64,000 nt of DNA from Acidiphilium sp. PA (GTDB taxonomy: Bacteria; Pseudomonadota; Alphaproteobacteria; Acetobacterales; Acetobacteraceae): assembly GCF_026191915.1 (NCBI RefSeq), contig NZ_JAIMBY010000009.1, positions 1 through 64,000 on the forward strand, in the 5' to 3' direction. This document shows positions 25,575-34,992 of the stretch, in pieces. The notes beneath the pieces are model-generated. The model was given only the letters and a program-made list of their open reading frames with translations. It did not search any database and was not told the DNA's origin. Every line of letters begins with the position of its first letter. The first letter of the stretch is position 1. A program made the translations under genes and the position numbers.

Positions 25575-27043
25575 CCGCCGCCACTCCCACCTACCGTCTC
25601 GAAAAATCCCTGGGTCTGATCGCCATCGTCGCCTCCGCTGTGACGCAGGAATACGGTGCCGGGATCAATTTCGTGGTCATCCAGAGCATCGGGGTCTATC
25701 CAGCCATAAGAAATCTTGTCCCGTTGGCAATGTTCGTCACGGGCGTCGTCATCTTTCTGAAAGTATTCCTGTATGCGCGCTTTTCGCAGGCCATGCCGCG
25801 CGCGGGGTCGTCTTATGTATGGACGGTCCGTGCCCTCAACCTGCCGCTCGGCTTTATCCTTCATTTCGTCTGGTGGGCGAGCATCACCGCTGCCATGGGC
25901 TTCATTGCGTTCGCCTTCGGCAATTTCCTTGGCAATGCTCTGATCGCTGCCGGCATTTCGGGTGGCCATGCCATCCTGACGCCGCTCGGTCACGTCGTCA
26001 CCGGCCTCGCCGCCCTTTGGTTTATCTACGGGATTCATATCGCCGGCATCCGCGACTACGGCCGTCTCGTCACGATTCTACTGATTCTCGTGGCGCTTAC
26101 CGCTCTCGCCGTCTGCATCATCGGGTTCACCACCAGCCCCGCCACCTTCGTCAGCACCGCAGGCGCCCGCACCGGCCTCACCTTGACCGCACCACCCCAT
26201 CCCGGCCCGTTCGATGCCCACGCGTTTCTGGCCGTATGCACACTGTTCATCTTTGCCTATGGCGGATTGTCCGGCGCACCCGCTTTGTCCGGGGAGACCC
26301 GCGATGCCGAACACACCATGCCACGCGGCATCCTGCTCGCCTGGGTCACCTCCGTCATCCTGTTCACCCTGGTCAGCGCCGCACTGCTCCATGCCGCGCC
26401 GTGGTGGGCCGCCGAGGCCTTGATCAAGCACAAACACGCCAATCTGGTCACGGCGCCGGGAATTCTCGGGCTTGCCGCCCCGCATGACGTTGCTGCCGTC
26501 ATCGGCCTGATCATTGCCCTCATCGTCGGCAAAACCCTCGCGCCGCAAATGGTCGTCACGTCCCGCATGCTGTTCGCCTGGGCCGAGGATGACCTGCTGC
26601 CGCCGATCTTCGCGCAGACCTCGCGTCGTCATGCGCCGGTCGCAGCCCTTACGCTCACTGTAGTGCTCGCCTCGCTGTTTCTCCTGCAAGCCACCTATAT
26701 CGGCTGGGCGTTCGGCGTGGTCGCCCGGTCGATCACCATTCTGCTCGTCTGGCTCGCCGTCGCGGTCGCCGCCCTCAATCTTCGGCTCAACCCGCGATTC
26801 CGAACCAGCCCATGGTCGCACCCCTTCCGCAACTCAATCTTCACGATCCCGATTGCACTGCTGTCAATTGTCGTAACCCTCGCGTTCATGCGTTCCGTCA
26901 TCATCCTGCCGCACGCACCGTTCTATGTGCAGCCCTTGTTCCAGGGCGGGGTCATGGCGATCATCGGCGCAGTGCTCTACCTGCGCGCGAAAGCCGCCCA
27001 TCCGGACCTGGCCGAAACCACCGCAAGCCTCCCCCTCGAATAG
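25571..27043 (+). CDS. APC superfamily amino acid/polyamine permease
   Basis: The protein has 490 residues from the ATG at 25571, which overlaps the nth stop. About 12 membrane segments are visible. Family wording includes YRLEKSLGLIAIVASAVTQEYGAGINF near the start, ARFSQAMPRAGSSYVWTVRA and FAYGGLSGAPALSGETRDAEHTMPRGIL. Known: APC carriers bring in amino acids or amines with protons or sodium; the substrate is not clear. Coupling to nth looks accidental in function. Confidence 0.88.
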   Translation: MTAATPTYRLEKSLGLIAIVASAVTQEYGAGINFVVIQSIGVYPAIRNLVPLAMFVTGVVIFLKVFLYARFSQAMPRAGSSYVWTVRALNLPLGFILHFVWWASITAAMGFIAFAFGNFLGNALIAAGISGGHAILTPLGHVVTGLAALWFIYGIHIAGIRDYGRLVTILLILVALTALAVCIIGFTTSPATFVSTAGARTGLTLTAPPHPGPFDAHAFLAVCTLFIFAYGGLSGAPALSGETRDAEHTMPRGILLAWVTSVILFTLVSAALLHAAPWWAAEALIKHKHANLVTAPGILGLAAPHDVAAVIGLIIALIVGKTLAPQMVVTSRMLFAWAEDDLLPPIFAQTSRRHAPVAALTLTVVLASLFLLQATYIGWAFGVVARSITILLVWLAVAVAALNLRLNPRFRTSPWSHPFRNSIFTIPIALLSIVVTLAFMRSVIILPHAPFYVQPLFQGGVMAIIGAVLYLRAKAAHPDLAETTASLPLE

Positions 27044-27086
27044 CCACCCTTCCAACCACCGCCCCAACGCCATATACCGGGGCACC

Positions 27087-27920
27087 ATGGACGCCAGCCT
27101 CTCCTTCGTGAAAATGCACGGCGCCGGCAACGACTTCGTCGTGCTGGACGCCCGCACGCACGCCATTCCGCTCACGACCGCCCAGGCCACCACCATCGCC
27201 GACCGAAGGCGCGGCATCGGCTGCGATCAGATCATCCTGATCGAAAACGCACCGACGGCCGACGCCTTCATGCGTATCCTCAACGCGGACGGCTCGGAAT
27301 CCGGCGCCTGCGGCAATGCCACCCGCTGCGTCGCCGCCCTGCTCGCGGCCGAAACCGGGGCGCGCACCCTCACCATCCAGACCAGCGCCGGCATCCTCGC
27401 CGCCACCATCAAAGGCCCCAACCTCGTCGAAATCGACATGGGCGAACCCCTGTTCAACTGGCAGGACATCCCCCTGCTCGAACCGATGGACACACTCAAC
27501 CTCCGCCTCGCGCTCGGTCCGGTCGAAAACCCCGCCGCCTGCTCGATGGGCAACCCCCACGCGACGTTTTTCATCGAAGACTTCAAGCATCTCGCGCTCG
27601 ACAGCATCAGCCCCCGCCTCGAACACGCCCGGATCTTCCCCGAACGCGCCAATATCGGCTTCGCCCGGATCGACGGACCCGACCGCATCCGCCTGCGCGT
27701 CTGGGAACGCGGCGCCGGCCTTACGCTGGCCTGCGGCTCCGGCGCCTGCGCCGCGCTGGTTAACGCGCACCGCCGCGGCCTCGCCGACCGGCGCGCCGAG
27801 ATCGAAATGGACGGCGGCAGCCTCACCATCACCTGGCGCGACGACAACCACGTCCTGATGGAAGGCCCGGTCGCCCTGGTCTACGAGGGCACCATCGCCC
27901 CAGAGCTGCTACCCGCATGA
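27087..27920 (+). CDS. dapF: diaminopimelate epimerase
   Basis: The 277-residue protein has both catalytic cysteines: NADGSESGACGNATRC (Cys75) and LACGSGACAALV (Cys216). The start FVKMHGAGNDFVVLDAR is typical. It turns LL- into meso-diaminopimelate for lysine and peptidoglycan. The start at 27087 fits the family N-terminus. The stop overlaps mtaB by ATGA; the dapF-mtaB-ftsY order is common in this group. Confidence 0.97.
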   Translation: MDASLSFVKMHGAGNDFVVLDARTHAIPLTTAQATTIADRRRGIGCDQIILIENAPTADAFMRILNADGSESGACGNATRCVAALLAAETGARTLTIQTSAGILAATIKGPNLVEIDMGEPLFNWQDIPLLEPMDTLNLRLALGPVENPAACSMGNPHATFFIEDFKHLALDSISPRLEHARIFPERANIGFARIDGPDRIRLRVWERGAGLTLACGSGACAALVNAHRRGLADRRAEIEMDGGSLTITWRDDNHVLMEGPVALVYEGTIAPELLPA

Positions 27921-29152
27921 GCATCGACATCCTCACCTTCGGCTGCCGGCTCAACGCCTTCGAATCCGAAGTCATGCGCGGCCACGCCGAGGCCGCGAAC
28001 CTCACCGATACCGTGATCGTCAACACATGCGCCGTCACCGCGGAAGCCGAACGCCAGGCCCGCCAAGCCGTGCGCCGCGCCCATCGCGCCAATCCCGGCG
28101 CCGATATCATCGTCACCGGCTGCGCCGCGCAGATCGACCCGGACTCCTGGCGCAGCATCGCCGGTGTTACCCGTGTCATCGGCAATGTCGAAAAACTCAC
28201 GCAAGCGGCCTGGACCGCGACCGAGCCGGTCCTGGTCGCCGATATCATGCAGGTCCGCCAGACCGCAGCCCATCTGATCGATGGCTTCGGCAGCCGGTCT
28301 CGCGCCTTCATCGAGGTTCAACAAGGCTGCGATCATCGCTGCACCTTCTGCATCATCCCCTACGGCCGCGGCCCGTCCCGCTCGATCCCGATGGGCGCAA
28401 TCGCCGCTCAAATCCGCACCCTGGTCGCCAACGGCTATCGGGAAATCGTCCTCACCGGCGTCGATCTCACCTCCTATGGCGCCGACCTGCCCGGCACACC
28501 TAAACTCGGCCACCTCGTCCGCCGCCTGCTCGCCGCCATTCCAGACCTGCCGCGCCTGCGCCTGTCCTCGATCGACCCCGCTGAAATCGACGATGATCTC
28601 TGGCACGTGATCGAACACGAACCCCGCCTGATGCCGCACCTTCACCTTTCGGTGCAGGCCGGGTCGGATATGATCCTCAAACGCATGAAACGCCGTCACC
28701 TGCGTCACCACGTGATCGAAGCCACATCCCGCGCCCGCGCGCTGCGCCCCGGCATCGCCTTCGGCGCCGACCTGATCGCCGGCTTCCCGACCGAGGATGA
28801 AACCATGTTCAACGACAGCCTCCGCCTGATCGACGAAGCCGGACTCGACTACCTGCACGTCTTTCCCTACAGCGCGCGCAAGGGTACGCCGGCCGCCCGC
28901 ATCCCCGCGCTGCCGATGGCCGAACGCCGCGCCCGCGCCGCCCGCCTGCGCCAGGCCGGCGAACGCCGCGCCGCCGCCCGCTTCAAATCCATGATCGGCA
29001 GCACCATCACCGCCCTCGCCGAATCACCCTCGAACGGCCACTCCGAGACCTTTGCACCGGTGCGCTTCGCCACCAACGCCGTCCCCGGCAGCCTCGTCAC
29101 CGGCCGCGTCACCGGCGCCGATGCCACCTCGATCACCCTGGAAACCGCATAA
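27917..29152 (+). CDS. mtaB: tRNA t6A37 methylthiotransferase MtaB
   Basis: The 411-residue protein has the N-terminal cluster cysteines in FGCRLNAFES, VNTCAVTAEAE and VTGCAAQ. The radical SAM motif C-x3-C-x2-C is in GCDHRCTFCIIPYGRG. A C-terminal TRAM-like end follows (FAPVRFATNAVPGSLVTGRVTG). It converts t6A37 of tRNA to ms2t6A using two iron-sulfur clusters and SAM. It overlaps dapF by 4 nt and ftsY by 1 nt. Confidence 0.95.
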   Translation: MSIDILTFGCRLNAFESEVMRGHAEAANLTDTVIVNTCAVTAEAERQARQAVRRAHRANPGADIIVTGCAAQIDPDSWRSIAGVTRVIGNVEKLTQAAWTATEPVLVADIMQVRQTAAHLIDGFGSRSRAFIEVQQGCDHRCTFCIIPYGRGPSRSIPMGAIAAQIRTLVANGYREIVLTGVDLTSYGADLPGTPKLGHLVRRLLAAIPDLPRLRLSSIDPAEIDDDLWHVIEHEPRLMPHLHLSVQAGSDMILKRMKRRHLRHHVIEATSRARALRPGIAFGADLIAGFPTEDETMFNDSLRLIDEAGLDYLHVFPYSARKGTPAARIPALPMAERRARAARLRQAGERRAAARFKSMIGSTITALAESPSNGHSETFAPVRFATNAVPGSLVTGRVTGADATSITLETA

Positions 29153-30078
29153 TGGCGCTCGGCTTCTTCTCCCGCCTCAAGGCCGGCCTCTCCCGCAGCA
29201 CCACCAAACTCACCACCGGCATCGCGGACACATTCACCAAACGCAAACTCGACGAGTTTGCCCTCGAAGAACTCGAAGAATTGCTGATTGCCGCGGACCT
29301 CGGCCCAACCGTCGCCGCCAAAGTCATCCGCGCCTTCCGCCGCGCCCGGTTTGGCCAGGATGTCTCACCGCCGGAAATCCGCGCCGCCCTGGCCGATGAA
29401 ATCGCCAAAATCCTCGCCCCCGTCGCCCAACCACTCACCATCGACGAGACCAAAAAACCCTTCGTCATCCTGATGGTCGGCGTCAACGGCACCGGCAAAA
29501 CCACCACCATCGGCAAACTCGCCCAAATCTATGCGGATGCCGGGCAGAAACCCATGCTGGTCGCAGGCGATACCTTCCGCGCCGCCGCCGTCGAACAACT
29601 GCAAATCTGGGGTAACCGCGCGCAGGCGCCGGTCGTCATCGGCGCACAGGACGCCGACCCCGCAGGACTCGCCTTCGACGCCATGACCCGGGCCGAACGC
29701 GAAGGCGCCAAAATCCTGCTGATCGACACCGCCGGTCGCCTGCACAATAAAGCGGCACTCATGGAAGAATTGCGAAAAATCATCCGCGTCATCAAAAAAC
29801 GCGATCCGACCGCCCCCCATGCAATCCTCCTCACCCTCGACGCCACCACCGGCCAGAACGCACTCACCCAGGTCAAAACCTTCAAAGACATGGTCGACCT
29901 CACCGGCCTGATCGTCACCAAACTAGACGGCTCAGCCCGCGCCGGCGTCGTCGTCGCCCTCGCGGAATCGACCGGCCTGCCGATCCACGCTGTTGGCGTC
30001 GGCGAACAAGCCGCCGACCTGCGCCCCTTCGACCCCACCGAATTCGCCCGCGCCCTCACCGGTGCCGATCCGGTCTGA
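29152..30078 (+). CDS. ftsY: signal recognition particle receptor FtsY
   Basis: The 308-residue protein has the N domain (EELEELLIAADLG) and G domain: VGVNGTGKTTTIGKLA (about 109-124), DTFRAAAVEQL, LLIDTAGRLHNKA and TKLDGSARAG. The long acidic A domain of the enterobacterial form is absent, as is usual in alphaproteobacteria. It binds SRP-ribosome complexes at the inner membrane and uses GTP to hand over membrane proteins to the translocon. Its TAATG start overlaps mtaB. Confidence 0.97.
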   Translation: MALGFFSRLKAGLSRSTTKLTTGIADTFTKRKLDEFALEELEELLIAADLGPTVAAKVIRAFRRARFGQDVSPPEIRAALADEIAKILAPVAQPLTIDETKKPFVILMVGVNGTGKTTTIGKLAQIYADAGQKPMLVAGDTFRAAAVEQLQIWGNRAQAPVVIGAQDADPAGLAFDAMTRAEREGAKILLIDTAGRLHNKAALMEELRKIIRVIKKRDPTAPHAILLTLDATTGQNALTQVKTFKDMVDLTGLIVTKLDGSARAGVVVALAESTGLPIHAVGVGEQAADLRPFDPTEFARALTGADPV

Positions 30079-30111
30079 TACTTCAGGGGTTCCGGAAGTG
30101 ATGGCTAACTA

Positions 30112-30138
30112 AGGAAAGCCAGGGGCTTTGCCCTGGCA
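30112..30138 (+). terminator. hairpin between convergent genes; possible arm remnant of the large palindromic repeat
   Basis: GCCAGGG-GCTTTG-CCCTGGC forms a 7-bp stem after ftsY but has no T run. The wording AAAGCCAGGGGCTTTGCCCTGG is close to the outer arm of the repeat at 46.1 kb, so it may be a leftover of that family used as an end signal. Confidence 0.4.
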
Positions 30139-30171
30139 CTACTTACCGTCACGACCACCCGCAACACCCCC

Positions 30172-31293
30172 TCAGTACAGCGCCGACCGCGCCCGGGGGG
30201 GCACGCGCGTGTACTGGGCCGCGAGGCGCAGGAGGCTTGGGAACGTGCCGGCGAAGCCGAACAGGACACGTTGCGCCAGCGGCATGCGAGCGAGGCGATA
30301 GAGGGCGGCGGCGCGCCTGACCTGCCCGCCGATGTCGCGCTGCAGGGCGCGGTGATAGACGGATGCGGCATGTCCGGCGATGATCGCCGTTGTGGCGCGG
30401 GTTGCGCTGTGCAGGGCAATGGCCATCCCATCGCCGGTGAACGAGGGGATCACCCCGGCCTGGTCGCCCAGGCGGTATACGCGGTCCGGATCGTTCGCGG
30501 CCGCCCGGTGGACAAAGCCGTAGGGCACGCGAAAAATCGTCAGCGGTTGATCGAGCAGCGGCGTGGCGCCGATCAGCCGGTCCGCCAGCAGGGTGTTGCC
30601 TTTTACTAAATTGGCCAGCAGTGCTGACCACGTACCGCCGACACGCTGCAACCGCGCCCGGTCGACCAACAGCGACAGGTTGGCCATACCGTCCTCGACC
30701 ATCTGCAACCCCGCGTAGCCGTCGTCGAACAGGATCAGGTCGATATGACCGGCCAGCGCCTGCCGCGCCGCCGGGTTCAGCCGGAAATACATCTTGAACC
30801 CAACCAACGCGTCCGGTTCGGCCGTCTGCCGCCGCACGCCGCGCAGATCGTGCTTGCCGGTAGCCAGCAGCAGCAAATCCGGGCGGATTGGCGCCTCTCC
30901 CGCCAGATCCAGTCGCAACCCGTCGCTGCAATCCGCGCCGCGGACGGCGACGCCGCGCCGCACGACCGCGCCGCATAATGCCGCGTGGTCGAGCAACGCC
31001 GCATCGAGCCGCCGCCGGGTGATCCCCAATCCCTCGAATGGCAGCCCGACGCACACCGACGCGTCATCGCGCACCAGGCGCAGCCGTGAAATCCGGTGGC
31101 CACCCAGCGCCGTGACATTAAAACCGATCGCCACCAGCGAAGCCTGCGCCTCGACGCTCAGAAACTCCCCACAAATCTTGTGTGCCGGCGCCGCATTGCG
31201 CTCGAGCACGGTGACATCCCTGCCCGCTCGCGCCAGCGCAGCGGCGGCGGCAGCACCCGCCAATCCCCCGCCGGCCACCACGATCGACGTCAT
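30172..31293 (-). CDS. FAD-dependent oxidoreductase of the polyketide cluster
   Basis: The 373-residue protein opens with a Rossmann FAD motif, MTSIVVAGGGLAGAAAAAAL and ARAGRDVTVLER. A second FAD motif is VYRLGDQAGVIPSFTGDGMAIAL, typical of the geranylgeranyl reductase/UbiH-type family. The conserved HKICGEFLS follows the first motif. The start overlaps the methyltransferase stop by ATGA. In the company of a type III polyketide synthase and a methyltransferase, it likely hydroxylates or oxidises the resorcinol-type product; reduction of an isoprenoid is the other family activity. Confidence 0.8.
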   Translation of the reverse strand: MTSIVVAGGGLAGAAAAAALARAGRDVTVLERNAAPAHKICGEFLSVEAQASLVAIGFNVTALGGHRISRLRLVRDDASVCVGLPFEGLGITRRRLDAALLDHAALCGAVVRRGVAVRGADCSDGLRLDLAGEAPIRPDLLLLATGKHDLRGVRRQTAEPDALVGFKMYFRLNPAARQALAGHIDLILFDDGYAGLQMVEDGMANLSLLVDRARLQRVGGTWSALLANLVKGNTLLADRLIGATPLLDQPLTIFRVPYGFVHRAAANDPDRVYRLGDQAGVIPSFTGDGMAIALHSATRATTAIIAGHAASVYHRALQRDIGGQVRRAAALYRLARMPLAQRVLFGFAGTFPSLLRLAAQYTRVPPRARSALY

Positions 31294-31976
31294 GGCAAGC
31301 TTGATACGCCGTAGCGGAATGGAAACTGCCAGCGAATATCACCCTGCACGTCCGCCGCTGCGAGCGCTGCCTGCCAATCGGCCCGGCGAAAACCTCGCGC
31401 GATCGAAACCGTTCCGTCGGAAGCCACAATCCGGTGCCACCCCATCAGCCGCGCCAGCACCCGAAACCCGTAATACGGCACCGCATGCCGATGCAGGTCC
31501 GTGATGTACCACCCTCGTTGCGCCGTCCGATCCAGCCAGCGCAAAAACTGCACCAATTGCCGGTCATCCAGATGATGCGTGAATTGCGACGTCACGATGA
31601 AATCGGGTTTCGGGTCCGGCGCCGCCTCGAACACATCGCCGGTGCGATAGACAATGTCCATGCCTGCCGGCGTCGCCGCCCACGCGGCCGCGGCGCTGCG
31701 CGGATTGAGATCGATCCCGCTCAACCGCATCGCAACGCCGCGCTTGTCCGCCCAGCGTGCAATCGCCCGCAGCAAATCTCCATCGCCAAACGCGACATCA
31801 AGAACTGAAACCCCGCCCGCCGGCGCCACCGCGGCCAGCCAGCGCAACACCGGTCGGTGCGTGAACGTCACCCGGTTCACCTTTGCCAGATCGCCGATGC
31901 AGCGTGCATAAACCGCAGGATCAAGTCCAGGATCGTCCATGATTTCGGGTTCGGTACTGCGGTAGGTCAGGGTCAT
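31290..31976 (-). CDS. class I SAM-dependent methyltransferase of the polyketide cluster
   Basis: The protein has 228 residues from the ATG 31974-31976; the in-frame TTG at 31994 is rejected. SAM-binding wording: VSVLDVAFGDGDLLRAIARW (motif I), LSGIDLNPRSAAAA (motif II) and PDFIVTSQFTHHLDD (motif IV region). It lies 70 nt after the polyketide synthase and overlaps the oxidoreductase by ATGA. The likely role is O- or C-methylation of the phenolic lipid made by the synthase. This is inference from context; the fold is clear. Confidence 0.85.
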   Translation of the reverse strand: MTLTYRSTEPEIMDDPGLDPAVYARCIGDLAKVNRVTFTHRPVLRWLAAVAPAGGVSVLDVAFGDGDLLRAIARWADKRGVAMRLSGIDLNPRSAAAAWAATPAGMDIVYRTGDVFEAAPDPKPDFIVTSQFTHHLDDRQLVQFLRWLDRTAQRGWYITDLHRHAVPYYGFRVLARLMGWHRIVASDGTVSIARGFRRADWQAALAAADVQGDIRWQFPFRYGVSSLP

Positions 31977-32046
31977 GCGATATCCCGTCAGCAAGCAAAA
32001 CGAAGCAAAAGCCGCCTTGTTCCAGGGCGAACGGTGTGGCGCACCG

Positions 32047-33123
32047 TCACACCACGCTGAACCGGAATGTCTCGGCCACCATACCGGGGCCGAACGCCAT
32101 CACCATACCCCGCGCGCCCGCCGTCGCCCGCTCCATCATCCGTTTGAGCACGAACATCACGGTCGCCGACGACATATTGCCATGCGCCGCAAGTACTGCG
32201 CGGGACGATGCCAAAGCCTCGGGGGCGAGGCCGAACCCGGACTCGACCGCATCGAGCACCGTGCGACCGCCGCCATGCACAGCCCATAAATCGACTGCCT
32301 GGGTGCCTTCGCCGCGCAGTAACCCGCCTGCATCCGGTCGCGCCAGGTCCGCGCGCAGCGCCTGGGCAATCTTGCCCGGCACCCCGCCAGAAAGATGCAT
32401 CAGAAACCCCTGCGCCCCGATATGCCAGGTGATCAGGTCCTCCGTTTCGGGAATCGTTGTCGCCCGGAAATCCGCCATCGCGAACCCTCCGGGCTCTGCG
32501 GTCACCAGCGTCGCCGCACAGCCATCGCCGAACAGCATGAACGTCAGCGCGGTTTCCAGGTCGTCTGTCTCCTGCAGATGCAGGGTGCAGAGTTCGAGGT
32601 TGACGACCAGAACCCGCGCCGCTGGATCGGCCAGCACCGCCGCCTGGGCAATCCGCAGCGCCGGTACGGCCGCCGAACACCCCATGAATCCTACCAAGGT
32701 CCGCTGCACATCCGCCCGCAGGCCCAATCGCCACGCAATATGCTGATCCAACCCTGGTGCGGTGAACCCCGTGCACGATGCCACGACGAGATGCGTAATC
32801 CCATCCGCCGCTCCATCCAGCCCCAGCGCCTCGATCGCCTGACCGGCCAATTCCGGCGCGGTCCGCTCATATTGTGCCATCCGCTTGCCGATATCGGGAA
32901 ATGCGCCACGCCGGTAGAAATCCTGCGCATCAACCTCCCCGTCGACGAGATCGCCCATCGCCAGATGCGAATACCGATGTCCAATGGCCGCGCGCTCCGC
33001 CATCCGCGAAAATACCGCGGCCTTGCGCGCGTCCAGCATGGTACGTGCGTAATCAACAAATCCTTGATGAATATCGTTCTCCGGCACCGCAGTGCCAATC
33101 CGGTTGATATAGGCCGTGGTCAT
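32047..33123 (-). CDS. type III polyketide synthase
   Basis: The 358-residue protein has the full catalytic triad: Cys117 in VVASCTGFTAPG, His283 in LWAVHGGGRTVLDAVE and Asn316 in AAHGNMSSATVMF. The C-terminal GMVMAFGPGMVAETF is the family loop. Known: such synthases extend a fatty acyl starter with malonyl-CoA and cyclise it to alkylresorcinols, alkylpyrones or similar. The ATG at 33121-33123 puts INRIGTAVPENDIHQ at the right distance; an ATG at 33138 is possible. It is the first gene of a three-gene set with the methyltransferase and FAD enzyme. Confidence 0.95.
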   Translation of the reverse strand: MTTAYINRIGTAVPENDIHQGFVDYARTMLDARKAAVFSRMAERAAIGHRYSHLAMGDLVDGEVDAQDFYRRGAFPDIGKRMAQYERTAPELAGQAIEALGLDGAADGITHLVVASCTGFTAPGLDQHIAWRLGLRADVQRTLVGFMGCSAAVPALRIAQAAVLADPAARVLVVNLELCTLHLQETDDLETALTFMLFGDGCAATLVTAEPGGFAMADFRATTIPETEDLITWHIGAQGFLMHLSGGVPGKIAQALRADLARPDAGGLLRGEGTQAVDLWAVHGGGRTVLDAVESGFGLAPEALASSRAVLAAHGNMSSATVMFVLKRMMERATAGARGMVMAFGPGMVAETFRFSVV

Positions 33124-33244
33124 TGCGCTCGCTTCCATGAGGTTAACGCGGCACACCGCACCGTCCTCAATAAATGAGCATCGTCAAGGCAAAGACAAGC
33201 AAGCAGTATCAAATCGATCCATCGCACCCGGCGAAGCACACCAC

Positions 33245-33805
33245 CTACCAACCGTGATGGTGCCAATGATCGCCGTGATATGCCGGATATCGACGCGTTG
33301 GCCGTGAATTATCCGGCACGGACCCCAGATACCGCCGGTACGCCGCCACCCAATTCCCGGCCATCATCGCCTGCGCCTGATGGAGGGATAACTGATGCCG
33401 GCATACCAGCCTAACCATCCGCGCCTCCAACCGATCCTTGGCATAGGAGCCCCATTCGCCCGGTCCAAAATGCGGCTCCGGCCACAGGTTGAGTGGTGAA
33501 TCCGGCGACCCTCCCAAATCGAGCGGAATGAGGTGATCCTCCTCGTATTTCCAAGGTCGGGTATCCGCATAACCATAAGCCCGGATCTGCGATTTTTTCA
33601 GCCGCTCGGTATACCGCACCCCCGGTCGCACGGATTTCGTCCAACCTCGTACGCAAATCGTCTGATCGATCGTCCCCGCCGTCACAGCCGGATTGATCGC
33701 CCCGGGCGTCATCGCCCGATCTGGCAACGAAGCCGCCGGCAAGATACCATGCGTCCAACCCATCGCCGGCAGTAACAGCGCAAAAATGATGAATAAAATC
33801 TTCAC
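33245..33805 (-). CDS. exported HNH-like protein
   Basis: The protein has 186 residues from the GTG at 33803-33805 (VKILFIIFALLLPAMGWTHG), which gives a clear signal peptide; the longer frame to 33910 overlaps the aminotransferase gene. Residues 88-110 read EEDHLIPLDLGGSPDSPLNL, an HNH/DHN-type nuclease motif with DH at 90-91 and Asn at 106. The end is His/Tyr-rich (YHGDHWHHHGW). A periplasmic or secreted nuclease is suggested. No other catalytic part is visible, and a purely structural role is possible. Confidence 0.72.
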   Translation of the reverse strand: MKILFIIFALLLPAMGWTHGILPAASLPDRAMTPGAINPAVTAGTIDQTICVRGWTKSVRPGVRYTERLKKSQIRAYGYADTRPWKYEEDHLIPLDLGGSPDSPLNLWPEPHFGPGEWGSYAKDRLEARMVRLVCRHQLSLHQAQAMMAGNWVAAYRRYLGSVPDNSRPTRRYPAYHGDHWHHHGW

Positions 33806-33834
33806 ACGCACTCTGTAGCGCAAATGTCTTAAGA

Positions 33835-34992
33835 TCAGGTTAGCGCCGCCAACCCTGTCCGCAACCGATCCATCGCGCATGCCAGTTTCTCCGGACTCTG
33901 CGCAAAACACACCCGCAAATGCCCTTCCCCCGCAGCGCCGAACGCGATCCCCGGCGCTATCGCCACTTTATGATCCAACACCAGGCGCCGCGCCAACGCC
34001 AGACTGTCATCGACACCATCGATCCGCGCGAAGGCATAGAAACTCGCCGCCGGTGCCTGCAATTGCACCCGGTTCAACCCCGCCAGCCCCTCCAGCACGA
34101 TCGCCCGCCCGCGCGCACAGAAATCGCGGAAATCCGCCACGAAATCCTCGCACTCCAGCGCCGCCAGTGCCGCCTCCTGCGAATAGGGCGCCACGGTCGA
34201 ATGCGTCGCCTCGGTCAATTCGCCCATGGCATCACGCAGCCCCGCCGGCACCACCAGCCAGCCCACCCGAAACCCGGTCATCGCCCAGGTTTTCGACACC
34301 GAATTCGCCACCATCACCCGATCATCCGCCCGCGCATGATCCAGCACGGAGGGTGCTGCCACAGCCCCATCGAAGGTCAGGCGCGAATACACCTCATCGG
34401 AGAGGAGCCACACGCCATGCCGCCGGCACAGCGCCAACACGCCTGCCACCTCGGCATCGCTCGCCATCCAGCCGGTTGGATTGTTCGGCGAATTCAGACA
34501 GAACACACGGGCGCCGGCCAACACCGTGTCGAGCCGCGTCAGATCAAGCCGAAACCCGCCCGCGCCATCCTCATCCAACCCAAACCGCGTCACCTCCGCC
34601 CCGCGAGCCAGAGCCGCACCGGCCAAATTCGGCCACTCCGGCTCATGAATCACCACGCGATCCCCGGCCCGCACGATAGCGGCAAACGCCACCGCAATCG
34701 CCGCCATACCCGAAGCGGTCACCAGAATGCGCCCTTCCTCCACCGGCAACCGATGCAGCCCCGTCAGATAATCCGCCAGCGCGGCCCGCAACGCCGGTTT
34801 GCCACGGCTATCGACATAATGCGTATCACCCGCCGCCACCGCCCGCATCAAAGCCGCCGTCGCCGCTTCCGGCGGCGCGAAATCGGACTCGCCGAACGCC
34901 AGATTGACCACCGAAGGATCACCGAACGCGATCCGCCCGATATCGCCGATCTTCGAGCGCGGAATCTGCGAAATTCCCATCAGATCCTTCAT
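33835..34992 (-). CDS. PLP-dependent aminotransferase, class I/II
   Basis: The 385-residue protein has NSPNNPTGWMA (cofactor Asn region), WLLSDEVYSRLTFDG (Asp/Tyr), NSVSKTWAMTGFRVGWLV with the Schiff-base Lys, and LRVCFAQSPEKL with the substrate carboxylate Arg. The overall pattern is of the aspartate/branched aminotransferase group (fold type I). The start overlaps the cyclo-ligase stop by ATGA. The substrate is not clear from the sequence. Confidence 0.92.
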   Translation of the reverse strand: MKDLMGISQIPRSKIGDIGRIAFGDPSVVNLAFGESDFAPPEAATAALMRAVAAGDTHYVDSRGKPALRAALADYLTGLHRLPVEEGRILVTASGMAAIAVAFAAIVRAGDRVVIHEPEWPNLAGAALARGAEVTRFGLDEDGAGGFRLDLTRLDTVLAGARVFCLNSPNNPTGWMASDAEVAGVLALCRRHGVWLLSDEVYSRLTFDGAVAAPSVLDHARADDRVMVANSVSKTWAMTGFRVGWLVVPAGLRDAMGELTEATHSTVAPYSQEAALAALECEDFVADFRDFCARGRAIVLEGLAGLNRVQLQAPAASFYAFARIDGVDDSLALARRLVLDHKVAIAPGIAFGAAGEGHLRVCFAQSPEKLACAMDRLRTGLAALT

